Source: Zhengitettix transpicula (taxonomy: Eukaryota > Arthropoda > Insecta > Orthoptera > Tetrigidae). Taken from it: DNA of 64,000 bases. The translations under genes were made by a program, and so were the position numbers. The stretch's first letter is position 1. Each line of letters opens with the position of its first letter. Location of the stretch: positions 21,890,001 through 21,954,000 of the forward strand of contig CM073593.1 in NCBI GenBank assembly GCA_037074705.1, in the 5' to 3' direction. Below are positions 1-12,374 of this stretch, piece after piece. The notes under the pieces were generated by a model. That model made no database searches, had not been told where the DNA came from, and saw only the letters and a program-made list of their open reading frames with translations.

Positions 1-216
1 TATTTTTAAGTCTGTCTATATTTATAATTTAATAAATTATTAAATGTTCGAAAAATTACATTTAATGCTTAATAAGCCACACAACTTTTGATACCTCTTT
101 AGGTGTTACAAAAATATTATTTAGCTTTTAACTTCCTGATAATATTAAAATAGAACATGTACAAAACCCTTCCCTAATTTCATAATTAAATAAAAATGTT
201 GAATATAATAAAATAA
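1..216. other. AT-rich flank with a Penelope-tail-like motif
   Basis: No gene is visible. At 78-113 the minus strand carries a short CACCTAAAGAGGT...GTTGTGTGG motif. It matches the 3' tail of the Penelope-like element at 3168-4352 and of several other tails in this window, so it is probably a tail remnant. The rest is low-complexity AT-rich sequence. Confidence 0.35.
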
Positions 217-1243
217 ATATTGTAATGCCAATTAATTAGCACATTAATTGTTTGGACATAAAATTTAATTGTAGCGGCAGGAGTTTCCAAAGCGACAATG
301 GAACAGGCTCTGTTACTTTGTCGGAAAGTCAAATCGGCGTATGCGCGTTAAAACTGGAGAGCACTAAGAGTTAGTTGGTGACGGGTCGGAGGACGGAACA
401 AATGAGTCTATAGCAGAGACTAGCCGTTGTTTAAGACAAAGTAAAAAAACATTCCCGTAAATATCGCGAAGTTATCATTTTTTACGTCATCAGCAGCCAG
501 GAAAGGAGTGCAGGTTTTACGTCTGTAGGCCAGCCAGGAATAGTAAAGTTGCAGTTTAAGTACCAAGCGGTAAAAAGACTAGCAAATCTATGAATCACAG
601 GATTCATATAAGGCGAGCAGTTATCAGATAGCTGACAAAAAGGAGGATCATCCGAGTTCCTGGAAGCCTATCAAGGTGGACTTCAAGAGTGTAAAATCTG
701 TGAGCCGATATTAGAATCAGTGTAAAAATTTTGCAATAGTGTACTTCCAAAAACTAAAAGGAATACTGGAACCAGCTGAACAGATGTGAGTAACAGAATA
801 CAAAATAATGATTTATGTAAACGTAATTAAAGGATAGAAGTCAGATTTCGTTCTATTTTAATTGTCAATCAGAGTTAATTTCTTTTCTTTTAATTTATTC
901 CTATCGACATATTGTCTGGGTGAATTATAAACTGTGTTTTAATTAGTTTGTTTTAAAAACAATTTGTTGTGTCCATTATCAAACCCAGTGAAGGCCCTGA
1001 GATCTAAAATTTTAAATTGTAATTGTTTTTGACTTAAAGCAACAAAGTGGAAATAAATAATTATATGTTTTAAAGTCTTGTTGACTATTTCATTTAAATA
1101 ACGCCTTCCATTTGATTATTAAATTTTATAAATTCATTAATTAAATTAAATTAATTAAAGCTTAATTGTTGTTTATTACATAATGGCGCCCAACCTGGGG
1201 AAAATTTCATTTAATTATCGCCTCATATTAATTATTACAATAT
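217..1243 (+). mobile_element. Rearranged LTR retrotransposon remnant (family A), LTR plus PBS plus second LTR end
   Basis: The LTR begins TGTAATGCC at 221. One end-like sequence, TTATTACA, lies at 1173-1180, and a second LTR-end copy runs from about 1201 to 1239. ATAT flanks the whole unit at 217-220 and 1240-1243, as expected for a 4-bp target duplication. Between the two ends is a primer-binding site. The LTR is homologous to 52210-53261 in the same orientation, sharing the start, the 'GGCGTATGCGCG' block, a GTGAGTAAC splice-donor-like site at 786 and an ATCAAACCCAGT...CCTGAGAT block near 980-1005. No gag or pol is present, so the interior was lost and only the 5' leader start remains. ATAT target sites and a tRNA-Lys primer fit insect Ty3/gypsy (errantivirus-like) elements; the family call is inference. 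Confidence 0.75.
1184..1200 (+). other. Primer-binding site complementary to the 3' end of tRNA-Lys
   Basis: The 17 bases TGGCGCCCAACCTGGGG match the reverse complement of the 3' end of insect tRNA-Lys (TGGCGCCCAACGTGGGG) except at one position. It lies three bases after the LTR end at 1180, where first-strand priming occurs in gypsy-class elements. It also sets the orientation of family A: plus here, and therefore minus for the copies at 34512, 44100 and 48754. Confidence 0.7.
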
Positions 1244-3167
1244 AGTTTAGACTTTCTTACAAAACATCAATGATCAGAATTTCCTTGTATGAGGAAATGT
1301 TTACAACACAATCTGGAAAAGTTACAAATATGTACGTTGCATTGTAAACAAGTTAATTTTAATTCATAATTTTTAATAATAATCAGTTATTTAATACATA
1401 TTATTCCAATTTATAACAAGCAAAGTAAAATATTATTTAAAAATTAGTTAATAATTTTGTAAGACCTGAAGAGGACACAAAAATATATGAAACGTATATT
1501 ATGTATTAAATGCTATTAATCTCTTTATTTAATATTTTTCATCTGTCTTGCTTGTCTATAAATCATTATATGTATTCATAAATTGCGTTTAATTTTATTA
1601 AATGAATTAAGTTATATATTTATTCATACATATGTTGTTAATACTCAGATACATAATCCTGCATTTTGCTTCTGTTTAGATTTTTTTTTCATCTTACCGT
1701 TGCGGACTGATATTTATAAACACAAAAAAATAAGGAAAAAGTATCCGTATGGTCGTACTTCCTCGGAATGCCTTCTATTTCTGCTGTTTGCAATTAGCTG
1801 CGCAGATGTCGAGTACTGGCACGTTGTCAGGTGCGGCTAATGAAGTCCGCAGCGGACGCCGCACCTGGATTCCAGACTCGTCAATATCGCACAACAATTC
1901 TGTTTATAGACACAATGGTCCATTTCAAATCTCTATTTTTTTTGTATTCGTCAGCGTAAAATTAGAAAAACGTTTTCGAAACAGATCCTAGTAATTCATT
2001 ACAATATTTGGTCTCCGATCGATGTGGCATGCCTTTACGTAAACTCAACCTCATAAATTAATTTTACGAAGTGCAAGTGGCGTAACGAACTTTATTAACG
2101 TTTAGATTGTTTATAGTAAATGTTATAATTTTATGTTAACGAGTTTTGGGAAGGAGAGATTGATTCCAGTCCTGCGCAGCTTCCTTGCCGTTTAACAACT
2201 CTTGACCATAGAAATTTTAATCGTTTGACCACAATCAAAATAACTATTTTTGTTTCAAATTAAATTCGTTGTTCACGAACGTAAATAATATGCAATACAT
2301 TTAACATCAACATAACCTTATCTGAACATATTTGTTAAATGCTTGTCAACATTATCGCTATATTTATGGTAGTTTTCTTCTACTAAGCTTTGCAAATGAA
2401 CTTACGAAAATCTACATATGTTTTTGTCAGTGCGTATCAGATATTTACATATTTTTGAATTAACGGCAAGATTTATTTGCTGCTGTTTAACTCGCTTAGT
2501 GGATAAAAGTTAGACACAAAGTGTAAGAAACATTTTTTTGCAAGGCTTTAGGAGGAAAGATGGAGAATTATTATATCTGGATACTTATAAAAAATTATTT
2601 TCATGAATATTTAACATTTAAAGCTCATTTTAGTGAATTCTATTATTAGTATTAATATTATCAATTTTCTACAAAACCTCAAGAAATCGTAATGAGTCAG
2701 ATATTATATACGTACTGTTTGTTCATTATGATAAAAACTAATTTTTCGGTCACATATTATAACGAACAATAAATTATTAATGATAAAAACTTATTTTAAT
2801 ATGAATCTCATTCCATGATTTCATTATCTAAATTTAGTGAGTGGTTATTATTTCAAAACTGTTTAATGTAATGTAGTAGCGTCGTTTGGATCCTTTCGTT
2901 GTAATGAACAATTATTCACCCTGTTCATATAGGATGTGTTGCTTTGTGTTGAAAATTTGTGAACATATGAATGGTCTGTAAACAGATTAAATACAAATAT
3001 TTAAGACTGAGATGCGTATTTATTACTAAAAACCCTCTATTAACAAATTAGTCCCACAACAACAACAATTTCATCTTTAATAATTGAGAAAATACATAAT
3101 ATAAACGTTAAACGAAATAGAAGACGCAAATGTAAATATAATTAATAAGAAAGATAGCCAATTCAGA
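1244..3167. other. Gene-poor AT-rich stretch with one Penelope-tail motif
   Basis: No convincing gene. At 1461-1500 the plus strand has GACCTGAAGAGG...ATATGAAACGTATATT, which fits the CTGAAGA/GAAACGT signature of the Penelope-like tails in this window. Around 1750-1900 there is a slightly GC-richer patch with short open frames but no recognisable domain or consistent splice signals. I see nothing else. Confidence 0.3.
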
Positions 3168-4352
3168 CAAAATAAGTGATAATATAAATACCACACAACG
3201 TTTCTACGATCCTTGTCCCTTTTCCCAGGTGCGAAGAAGAGCCTAGAGCGACACAACTGCACTCGTCAGTTGACAAAACTCAAAAGCGACGAAAACGCAA
3301 CGATAATGGGAGAGCCGAAGGGTTAGCGTAACAATAAGGGAGCAACGATAATGGGAAAGCAGAAGGTGTAAAGTAATATCATAGCAATTATTGAGTTTCG
3401 TAGTGACTGTACATTAATAGCTGTGATGTTTGATTTAATGTGAAGCATCTCTGAAATGAGTCTGGAATTGTACCTGGTGTCAATGTCTAAAATCTTAGCA
3501 TTTTGTCAATCAAATGTATGTTTAGAATTGATTATATGTTTGGATATTACAGATTGTTTATGAATGGGAAGTTTGATATTAGACATATGTTCCTTGATAC
3601 GCGTTTTAAGGAAACGTTTTGTTTGCCCTATGTAGCAGGAATTCCAATTAGAGCAAGAGATTTTTTAAACTACAAAATGTTTGCTGTAGGTATCAAGTGG
3701 GTCATTTTGGTTTTAATCAAGTAAGAAAGGGTATTAGTGGATCTAAAAATGATGGATATTTGATATCCTTTAAAAATTTGGACGAATTTGTGATGTACAA
3801 ATTCGTAATAAGTGAGTACAAAAAAAATTTGGCTTGAGGTGCTTGGGGCCGATTGACAGTAGGATATTGGATTTTGTTCAATCTATTGTTTATGTGTTTA
3901 AAAATAAAATTTATAGGTTACTCATTAGAGATTAAAATGTTTCGGACAATGTTTATTTGTGTTGATGGAACTTGGGATTTAGATAGTAATATAGCTCTGT
4001 CTACAAGATTGTATACCATAGCTCTCTTGGTATGGAGGATGATCAGAAAGATAATTGAGAACACGTCCAGAGTATGTAGGTTTCCTGATCCAATTGGTGA
4101 ATGGATACAGTGACATCAAGGAAATTAGGAGAACGATTAATTTCAAGTTCATAGGTGAATTGTTAGTTGGGATGATAATTATTGAAAGTATTGGCTATAA
4201 GGTTGATTTGAGAGGTATTAACTATACAAAAAATATCATCTACATATCTGATGTAGCAAAGAGGTTGGTCAGGAAGTAGAGAAAGACAATAATTATCTTA
4301 ATGTCTCATGAGTATCTCAACAAAAAATGGACTGAGGGGGACTTCCCATGAG
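3168..4352 (-). pseudogene. Penelope-like element remnant: reverse transcriptase and GIY-YIG endonuclease, 5' truncated
   Basis: Read on the minus strand, the fragment opens with the reverse transcriptase motif MGSPLSP (4333-4350) and continues to the catalytic YIRYVDDIF (about 4229-4255). It then has a typical palm segment with NYHPN and SPNFLDV (4100-4190). After a decayed connector comes a GIY-YIG-type segment, CYIGQTKRFLKTRIKEH (3570-3660), and a C-terminal part with SVISKHIINSKH and ISEMLHIK (3430-3560). This order, RT followed by a C-terminal GIY-YIG nuclease, is specific to Penelope-like retroelements. In-frame stops and shifts make it dead. The RT N-terminus is missing; the copy is cut at a neighbouring repeat near 4352-4400. 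It ends in a tail (3168-3230) with CACCTGGG...GTAGAAACGTTGTGTGG, a motif repeated elsewhere in the window and reminiscent of the hammerhead ribozyme core known from Penelope elements. Confidence 0.8.
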
Positions 4353-4399
4353 AGTTATTATAGTTTCATAGGTGACAGCCGTATTTCGTTGCCAGGGTT

Positions 4400-4632
4400 C
4401 AGCGTCCCCACAACAACGGAAGGACGCGGGACAAGCACAGTGATCCCGAATTACCTGAATCAGCTTTGTCTAGGATTTTTATAGAATGACATTTACACGA
4501 ATTGCGGGAAGGATCCTTAATTTATAGCCAAGGATCATTAGTTCATCCTTGGCTACTTTGCTCTGCCCTCCGCATAGCACCTTTCTATTCCTTCCTATGC
4601 TGTTAAAGGGAAGAGGCTAACACGTGGTACTG
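4400..4632 (+). repeat. Unclassified interspersed repeat (family R), diverged copy
   Basis: This is a diverged copy of the family best seen at 47041-47545. It keeps the order 'GCGTCCCCAC', 'GGAAGGACGCGGGACAAG', 'AAGGATCCTTAATTTATAGCC', 'TTGGCTAC' and 'CCTATGCTGTTAAAGGG'. Its 5' part is missing. It abuts the truncated end of the Penelope element, so one of the two may have inserted next to or into the other. Confidence 0.65.
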
Positions 4633-5993
4633 TACAACTATACTAATGTTGAACAACATGTGGCGTTAATTAAAAAATTATTAAGGAATATGTATGAAAA
4701 TTTATAAAAAGTTCTAGTGGAATAAGTGGACTTACGTAATTGTACTGTCACTGGGTTGTTACTTACCCGAGAGGTTCTGAACAATAATACCTTTCAGTAG
4801 TGTAAGACCAACATTCTTGAACTTTGTTATGTTTGAATCAAATATTTTATTTGTAATTGTTTTCTTAATGGAAATACAATACTATTAGATGTACAGATAC
4901 GTTGCGAACATAAATAATTTTAAAAAATAATTTAGAATTAATTCACATATCATAAAGATCAAACTATATAATGTTTCAATGCTGATAAAAACGTGATCAC
5001 GGTTCTTTGTAGTATATGTTATATAAGAAACTTAAATTTTGTAATGTATATTTATTAAAAACGCAGTCATTGTTACAATTGTTCTTGATTGTACGTCATA
5101 GCTTTATAAAGTGTTTAAAATACGTCGAGATTATATTACATTTGTATTCTTAATTGTTAACTGTATTTTAATTATTTAGCTTGAACACGTAAATAATTAC
5201 AGTGTAAAAATCGGAGAACCTTTCTGAACACTGACACTAAAATTTATCACCTCGCAGCTATCTCTTTTAGCGATGTTACAATCTTTCAGTCAAGTGATGA
5301 ATAATGTAGTTAATTTGTTCCTTTGCGTGACGAAAGTTTTCTTTCCATCTCATCAGGATTAATTTATTACCTCTTTTTCAAGGATCGCGAGTCTCAAGAA
5401 ATTCAGGTTTCTTTATAGGGTTTGTAATAGGGTATAAGTTACTCATTCTATTTGTACATTTCAACAAAAGGAACTTAAGACATAACACGTCAAAAGATCA
5501 CTCGAAATTTATTAATGATTCTATACGGATTTATTTTTCATATTTATTATTCAGAATTAATAATAATTTTAAATCTAAATAAACAAAATTATCAGTAATA
5601 ATTATCAATTATCCAAATTCGTATTGACATTGTTAACGATTTATGTGATTTATTGTTTTTTTCAGAATGTTTAAGTTTGGTCATCTCCTTAATTCAAACA
5701 AGGAAACACAAATGTTGAACAATAGCGAAAAATTCTGATCATTCGTAAATATTTGAAAATATAATAATTTAGAGACAAGGTTTTTTTAAATTTTTTTCTT
5801 GATACTAGATGATCTGATTTCTGTAATGTATGAATATGATAATCATTTTCTCACTTGCTTAAAAATTTCGTAAACTATTCTAATATAAACGTCGGTATTG
5901 ATTATTTACTTTTAATAACGCAATTTTTTATGGAGCTGATAGATTTTCCTATATAAATAATAATAACTGAAAATCAAAAGAAATTATAGATCA
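4633..5993. other. No feature seen
   Basis: AT-rich sequence with many stops in all frames. No repeat family, RNA gene or exon could be recognised. Confidence 0.4.
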
Positions 5994-6250
5994 TCAAATT
6001 ACAAACATAAGGAGTGACAAAAATACGAACAGCATGGATTTGACTTTCCTTGTAATGTGATCCTCAACGAGAACTCTGGCAGGAATGTGGAGCAATAAAA
6101 CACCCCCAGCCAAGAAAATGCCTTGTAGAATCGATACGACGAGAGCTGTCGATGAAGCAGTTGCTTGAGACTTCTTGGCTGAGTGAACCACGATGCACCC
6201 ACATGTAGAAGAAGCAATTACGCGGAAATATTCAATAAATCCACACAAAA
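5994..6250 (-). pseudogene. Unidentified coding-like fragment, possibly a decayed chemoreceptor segment
   Basis: An 84-codon open frame on the minus strand, richer in GC than its surroundings, contains a hydrophobic helix-like run (ALVVSILQGIFLAGGVLLLH). A neighbouring frame continues with an EFSLRITLQGKS-like string. The spacing of an SQATASSTALVVS-like stretch before an FSL..L-type stretch resembles the intracellular loop and last helix region of insect gustatory receptors, but only if one frameshift is assumed. No conserved TYhhhhhQF motif can be seen. No clear acceptor or donor bounds it. It could equally be a chance open frame. It lies on the same strand as, and downstream of, the fragment at 8155-8360, which is the order expected of one eroded receptor gene. 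Confidence 0.18.
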
Positions 6251-8154
6251 TACATAATAAACTATATTTCTCGAATACATATCATATTAAATTAAATATA
6301 TATGGTCTATAAGTCATGACAAGATTAATATTGAATATCCACTTCAATCACTACATTAATATTGAAATGCAAACAACTACGTTTCGTTCCTACTTTGTGA
6401 CTTCTACGGGTGAACATAATAATAGTTGACAGAAGATAAGTCCTTAATAATTAATTTTAGTTATAATTTTTCTTAAATAATGCTGATTTTTATTTTCTAA
6501 AATTATGCAAGGGTTGAGAAAAATTGTTAGAAAAAGTTATGTTAAATAAATTCAAACTTTCAATTTTATTGCATTGATTTTAATGCCAATGAAGTGAATT
6601 TTTGATAGCAAAGAATATTATCTCAAAGGTTAAACTGCTAACAATTCAAAATTCGTAATGCACATATTTGTTTAAAAAAAGGAAAGTGAGACAAATCGTT
6701 AATAAATTTGTTCTTAAATTTGTAATAATATTATAGTTTATTTTTCAGATATATTTTGTTATATCAGCATCTTTAGATACATTTATTTTCCCCGTTTTCA
6801 TATAACATGAATCCAGTGGTTTTAGAGAATTATGGATAATTTTCTTTCCCCCGCAAGTATTTATCTCTCGTATATTTAAATTTTAACTACTACGATCTTA
6901 TTTTATTGCCGTACGTTCTTTCCAGTGCCATGATGTGTCAAATTCTGGATTATTTGTTTGCACTCTATAATTTAATGATACGTTGGAATGATGAAAGCAT
7001 CGTTGAAGTCACTCATCGGTTCAACAGCCATTTCAAGTGAACACATTTTAATTTGTTTATAACCTCTATTTATATTGTCTCTCACTGAATTCTGAATACG
7101 TTTCTAATTAATGTACATCTTGAAAAATGTCATTACGTGGACCAATCCTGGAAAATGGTGCAGCCAACATGGAAAATCCTCAGCGTTAGAGCGAATAATA
7201 AAAACGTGCTCAGAAATTGAGTGTAATCCGAAGTGTGCGTGACTTTCTGACTAAATGGGAAATATCTGCTGTAAGAAGGAAAATAGCTGGGCTTGATGCA
7301 ATTTACAAACTTTAACGCAGATGTTCCGACCCGGAGTAATACGAAAAATCGTTTTATTTCACATGCCTACGTTTCTATACCAAAAACGGGTCACAGGCAT
7401 CAAATTAAAACGTAAAGAACAATGACCTTAAGTAGTAAAATATACCATCATAAATAAATGAGTTACGAACTTAAAAGCTTTACCTGAAAATGTACCTTAT
7501 GAATATTATAGGAATATGTCTAATTCTATTCTTGAGGCACCAATTTATTAAAAGGAAAATCTTTTTAATAAATTTTCAAAATTATTTAATAATTATACGA
7601 ATGGACAAATAGTTTAGGAAAAATTGTTGTTGTTGTCTTTAGTAATAATAATTGGTTATACGAATGTAAAAGTTGAAGTTGTAATGTATGTGTTTTATTT
7701 TTGTAATAGATGACTATGGTAAACTCGAAAATTCCTGAAGAAATACAAAATCAAATAATTTTGAAAAAATATTATAGTATTACTTTTTTTCCAGTAAAGC
7801 TGGTAATATAATTTGCGTATTAAAGATAAATAATCTTTATTTATAATTTCGTCTATCAGCTCCGGGAGTTTTTTTTGTCATACAGGTTGACAGCTATACC
7901 GATTCAGAACTAAAGTCTCTTTCCGTGAACATTTACTAATGCTGTATCTTCCTTTAATTCCATTCTAAATTTTATGGAGAATAGATACAAGAAATTAAAT
8001 TATTTTTGATTTTTTTTATAAAACGAATGCGATCGGTAAATGGGCAAGGGAAACTGATTTTATAAAGATTTTTAATACATATATGAAGAGCACATCATAA
8101 AATGTGTAAGAGAAACAATAATACTATTAGTTAACCGAATAATCACATTTAATG
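6251..8154. other. No feature seen
   Basis: AT-rich DNA. A slightly less AT-rich patch near 7130-7330 has no recognisable coding content. No repeat family was recognised. Confidence 0.4.
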
Positions 8155-8360
8155 TCAAATATTATCTTCACGGATATGATAAGGCAAGGACATTCCATTG
8201 ACAGGAACATAAAAGTAGAAGATAAAGTAAACGATAGTGTACAAATCTCTGTATGCCAAAAAGACTTTGTAAAGGTCAATGTTGGAAGTGTTAGCAATTA
8301 TTGAATTTGGGAAATGCTTTGTCAGAATAATTACGTCACGAAAATAGTGGATCATAAAAA
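8155..8360 (-). pseudogene. Unidentified coding-like fragment, possibly a decayed chemoreceptor segment
   Basis: A 66-codon minus-strand open frame reads through NIDLYKVFLAYRDLYTIVYF followed by an aromatic, membrane-like run. The pattern of a basic/aromatic 'YRDLY' helix start followed by a hydrophobic run is reminiscent of the middle transmembrane region of insect gustatory receptors (commonly R..Y..L....LVN..FG). The similarity is weak, the GR-typical VN..FG residues are not kept, and no splice sites are evident. The frame ends at a stop after HIREDNI. Treat as an unrecognised fragment; the receptor idea is speculation. Confidence 0.18.
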
Positions 8361-11300
8361 AAACTAATTGCAGAATAGATAGAGCACATTTCTAGCAGGA
8401 ATGGTGACTTGTGAAGTAAGAGATTACTGTACCAGATCTCACAGGACCATAAACGACAAAGAGGACGGTTATTTAATGGGTTGGGTGTGGAGAGTAGTGG
8501 AGGGAAACTAACTTGGATTATATAGAAACGTTAAAAATGTACGGAAGACTGTACACTCAAAATTAAGCTTAAGGAGATTCCCGGCTACTTCTGTTTCTAA
8601 ATATACAGATTATAAAACAATTTTGGTAATCAGTAATAATTTATATACCTTGGAAATGGCGATTTTGTAATTGATATTATTACACTAATATCTGACATTT
8701 ATCATTGGTATATCCTTCAATCAGAAAATTATAATGTTAATTTATAACAAAAATTCTAATTATGACCTTTCGTCCACTTCAGGTTGGAATTTTTTTAATA
8801 ATTTTGTATATAACTCATGCAGGTCATCTGTAAGTGTCATTTTGGGTGCTATAGGCAACCTTGCTTATAATATTTTTTCGTGAATTATATAATTTAAAGA
8901 GGACTAAACGTCCTAATTTTTTTTAATAAACTTAATTCTCGGTGTCAATGCCGTATATTTACTTATTAATATTCTTCAATTTGTTTTCATTGTGTTAAGG
9001 AAACTCTTTCAAATACACATGGCAAAATATGATTAAATTTTATAAGGATATAATTCAACGATTAAATTTAAGAATATTAAGCAATATTCTTCCAAAATTA
9101 TAACCAAATTTTTACGCATGAATGATAAAATGCAATGTAGCAGTAATACTTCAACTTATCTCGCGTAATATTGGAAACAATTATTTGTATATACCAGAGT
9201 GAACAATTTATATGCTAAATAACTCGATACTTATGTACTTCCACATTATGAAGAAAATAGGTTTATTTGGTGCCTTTATAATTATTTATTATATACGAAT
9301 ATATGAATTACCACCAGCTTAAAAGAGATTTATATCTTGGACTAGACAAACAGTGCAATTTGGTAAGTTATAGCTTAAACAAAATAATGACTACAGGAAA
9401 TTACTTTTGATGAAAATATTCTTGGCGAACCGATTTACGTCAATTTACCACCATTGTACATTATTAAAAATCTCATTATTAAGCAATCAATAAGTTTGCT
9501 CATTTTATAGTAGAATTAAGATTTCGTGACGCGCCACAAATTTGCGTGCCGTTTTGGTCCGAGACTCGTCTAACTAAACCGCAAGTTGCATGCCCCTGGG
9601 AGTCAAGCCTCACGCTATGCATTTGTCGCACTAAAGGTGCCTATTTTGCAGGATTGACTTGCTTATTACATTACGGACGTTCCAATAGGAATTCTTGTTT
9701 ACTCCCACTGATATCTATTTATTAAGCAGAAAATATTTATTTTTAACTATAAAAACCGCGTTAAGGATGACTAATTACAGCCCTGGGAGTCAGTTGACAG
9801 CACAACGACCATCTCCACCTACGTCAGTAGTACCTCACTGAAATTTGGGCGACTGTAATGCATCTTCAATGCTGCATCGATACAGATTACTCTGAAAACA
9901 TTCATGAGCATTTAACAGCTAAGCCGATTAATGACCTAGTCTATTTATGGGTCCAGCTGTCTTAGCTCTTTCCACTCCAGCGATTGATTGCCAGATCGTA
10001 TGAATGCGTTGTAAGATTAATTGGCGTTAGTCAACCAAGAGATCGATTCGCGGCATGTTAGGCCGTGTAAAGCCGTACGGAACGCTTCGAAAATTCACCA
10101 AACACTCTATGGTCTTAGGGAACGTATAGCATAATATAATTATGCTAGACTTCTCCTAAATTAGGCATAGCGCAAAGCGATTATCAATTCAAATAAACAT
10201 GTTGAAGTATGAATATTCAGGCCGTAATTATGCCTCTGATTTGTGATTTAGAACGACGACATTTGACCGAATAGTAAAAAAAATTACACAGATGAAATTA
10301 CTGCCAGCCAATGTATATTGCCAACATTATTTACGTAATATAATCCAAATAATGTAATTAGTTATGCAAAATAAATCTAGTGTTAATTAATTTTCCATTT
10401 TCCATTTTTATCACGAATAAGTTTAATAATTTACAGAAAAAAACATTGAAAATGTTTTCTTTTTATTACTTCTGAAGCTTTTCATCGTGTTGACCATCTT
10501 CAAATTTTTCTAACCTTTTAAAATGTATGTACTTTAATTACTAATGGGAAGAATGACGGTGGCACTTACATCCTCAAAATACAAGTATTAAGTTAAGAAA
10601 GCTGATTATTTTAACATTCCAATACCTTAACAGCCGACTAAAAATATAAACTGTATAATAAAATGTATAATTATTAATATATATTTGGAATTACAGAAAA
10701 TAACATTAAAAAATATTTTAATTTATTCAAAAAAATTATTAATACTAGAAGCGTCACAACGAACATTACTGCAGGATCTGTTTTAAATTTGTGTTCCCTG
10801 TGATTTTTTTACGATATAAGTACCTAGAAGACTATCTCTATACTTCTCATCGATTTACTCTCTAAAGTACTTACTTAGTATTTCCCGATACAGACTTCAG
10901 TATTAATTTTATTTTAAGTTCCGTGAAACAATTTTAAGTCATCTGATTTTTGTTTCCTAAAGGATTACCAGCACCCTTTTGGAATGTGAATCTGACCACC
11001 TTTCCAAAAACTACTTTATTTGACCATTTTAAAAATTATTTTCACTAAATGTATTGATTTTCAAACTTTGACTGACTCTTCCCAACTCAATTTGATATTA
11101 AATTAATCACCGCAAGTAGTTTCTTTGGGGGTAACTTTTCACATTTCAGACGTATTTCAGAATGTAATATACCGCACGTCGTTTATTTTCTCTTTCTACC
11201 AAGTGTTTTATTTGTGTTGTTATAAGTATTTAGTCATCGAATACCCATTTCTATTCCGACATCTTCGAAACGCTTATGATCATCATGTAAAGAAGTCATC

Positions 11301-11460
11301 ACGATGTGGAATTTTAAAAATTTTATATTGCAGTTCTATAATTCGTATTATTATAAATTATCGCAATTACTGTACCCTGTGGTACACTGCTGAAGTCTCA
11401 AGCGCTTCCTGTAAGTTTCTATCGATTCCCTGTGATGTATAATATTAATAATATGAAAGA
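8361..11460. other. Long stretch without recognised genes
   Basis: Mostly AT-rich. The segment 9530-10150 is more balanced in composition and has 'CCTGGGAGTCA' twice (near 9595 and 9781), but neither a coding frame nor a known repeat could be recognised. Open frames around 11125-11442 look like chance. Confidence 0.35.
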
Positions 11461-11661
11461 TAACCAAATACAGACAGAAGAAGTGATAATATAAATTGCT
11501 AATAACGTTTCTTGAAGCATTGTTCCTTTCTTCAGGTGCAGAAAACCTTTTGAGTTTTGTCAACTGACCTGTACAGTTTCTTTCCTGCAACCGAAGAAAT
11601 GAACAATGAACGAGAAACGTTGTGTGGTATTTATATTATCACTTCTTTTGTCTATATTTGG
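11461..11661. repeat. Palindromic pair of Penelope-like element tails
   Basis: The left arm (11461-11539) reads on the minus strand as CACCTGAAGAAAGG...CAAGAAACGTTATTAG...TTTATATTATCACTT. The right arm (11587-11661) reads on the plus strand as CAACCGAAGAAATG...GAGAAACGTTGTGTGG...TTATATTATCACTT. The arms are inverted copies about 75-80 bp long, clearly similar along their whole length, around a 47-bp centre. The centre plus right arm also matches the tail of the Penelope-like element at 3168-3310, including 'GAGTTTTGTCAACTGAC'. The structure is therefore two tails joined head to head, not a stand-alone gene. Confidence 0.65.
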
Positions 11662-12374
11662 TTTTTCATTTGAAATATAATAATTTTAATTAGGATTTTG
11701 AAGAATGATGGTACTAGATTATTCAATAGTCTTATATTCTTTATAACTTGTGTTTGTGAGTTTAATATCTGTAATCATGGTTTTAACAATTAACAAAAAT
11801 TGGCTGTTACAGTTATTTCGTTTGGGTTTCCTAGTTATTTCTCTGGCATCGGAGTAACAATAGTAGACACGTTGACATCTCATTCTGTCCTCCAATTGTT
11901 AGAAAGTTAGGCACAAAAACTTACACATCTGTATTCAGCATCAACGAATCTCTCACTGAGTGTAAATAAATAAATACCTTCCGTAATTTCTCACAATGCG
12001 AGAAAATATATATAATTATTTACTGCCTATAACATAAAATTTCTCCTTCCAACCTCCTCATAACCTGTTTTAATAATTTTCTTGACTACCATTTCGATCT
12101 CACAACTGCTATATGGTTCAAGACTCATCACTAAAACAGATTCAAAGTTACTTTTCCAGTCAGACTAAATACGTCAAAATACGGTACAAAGGCCCGTGAG
12201 ATAGAAATTTTGCGAAAAAAAAGGCCGCATTGTAACCCTACTACTTATTATCTCCTAAACAGTTTCCCTGATTAACTTTCAAGCTGGCTCACGCAGAAAT
12301 TTCTTGACATAGTGTTTGTCTAACTTTACAAATGCATCAGAAAGTTTAGTACTTAATTGTTATGTTTCCATTAT
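11662..12374. other. No feature seen
   Basis: AT-rich sequence, no recognisable gene, repeat or RNA. Confidence 0.35.

Noticed and set aside
1583..1991. Overlapping plus-strand open frames near 1.6-2.0 kb as a gene
   Set aside because: Low-complexity, frame-overlapping, with no domain, no consistent splice sites and no codon pattern.
1997..2008. LTR end ATTACA|ATAT at about 2004
   Set aside because: No matching TG start within 0.8-1.2 kb other than the LTR already assigned to 221-1239.
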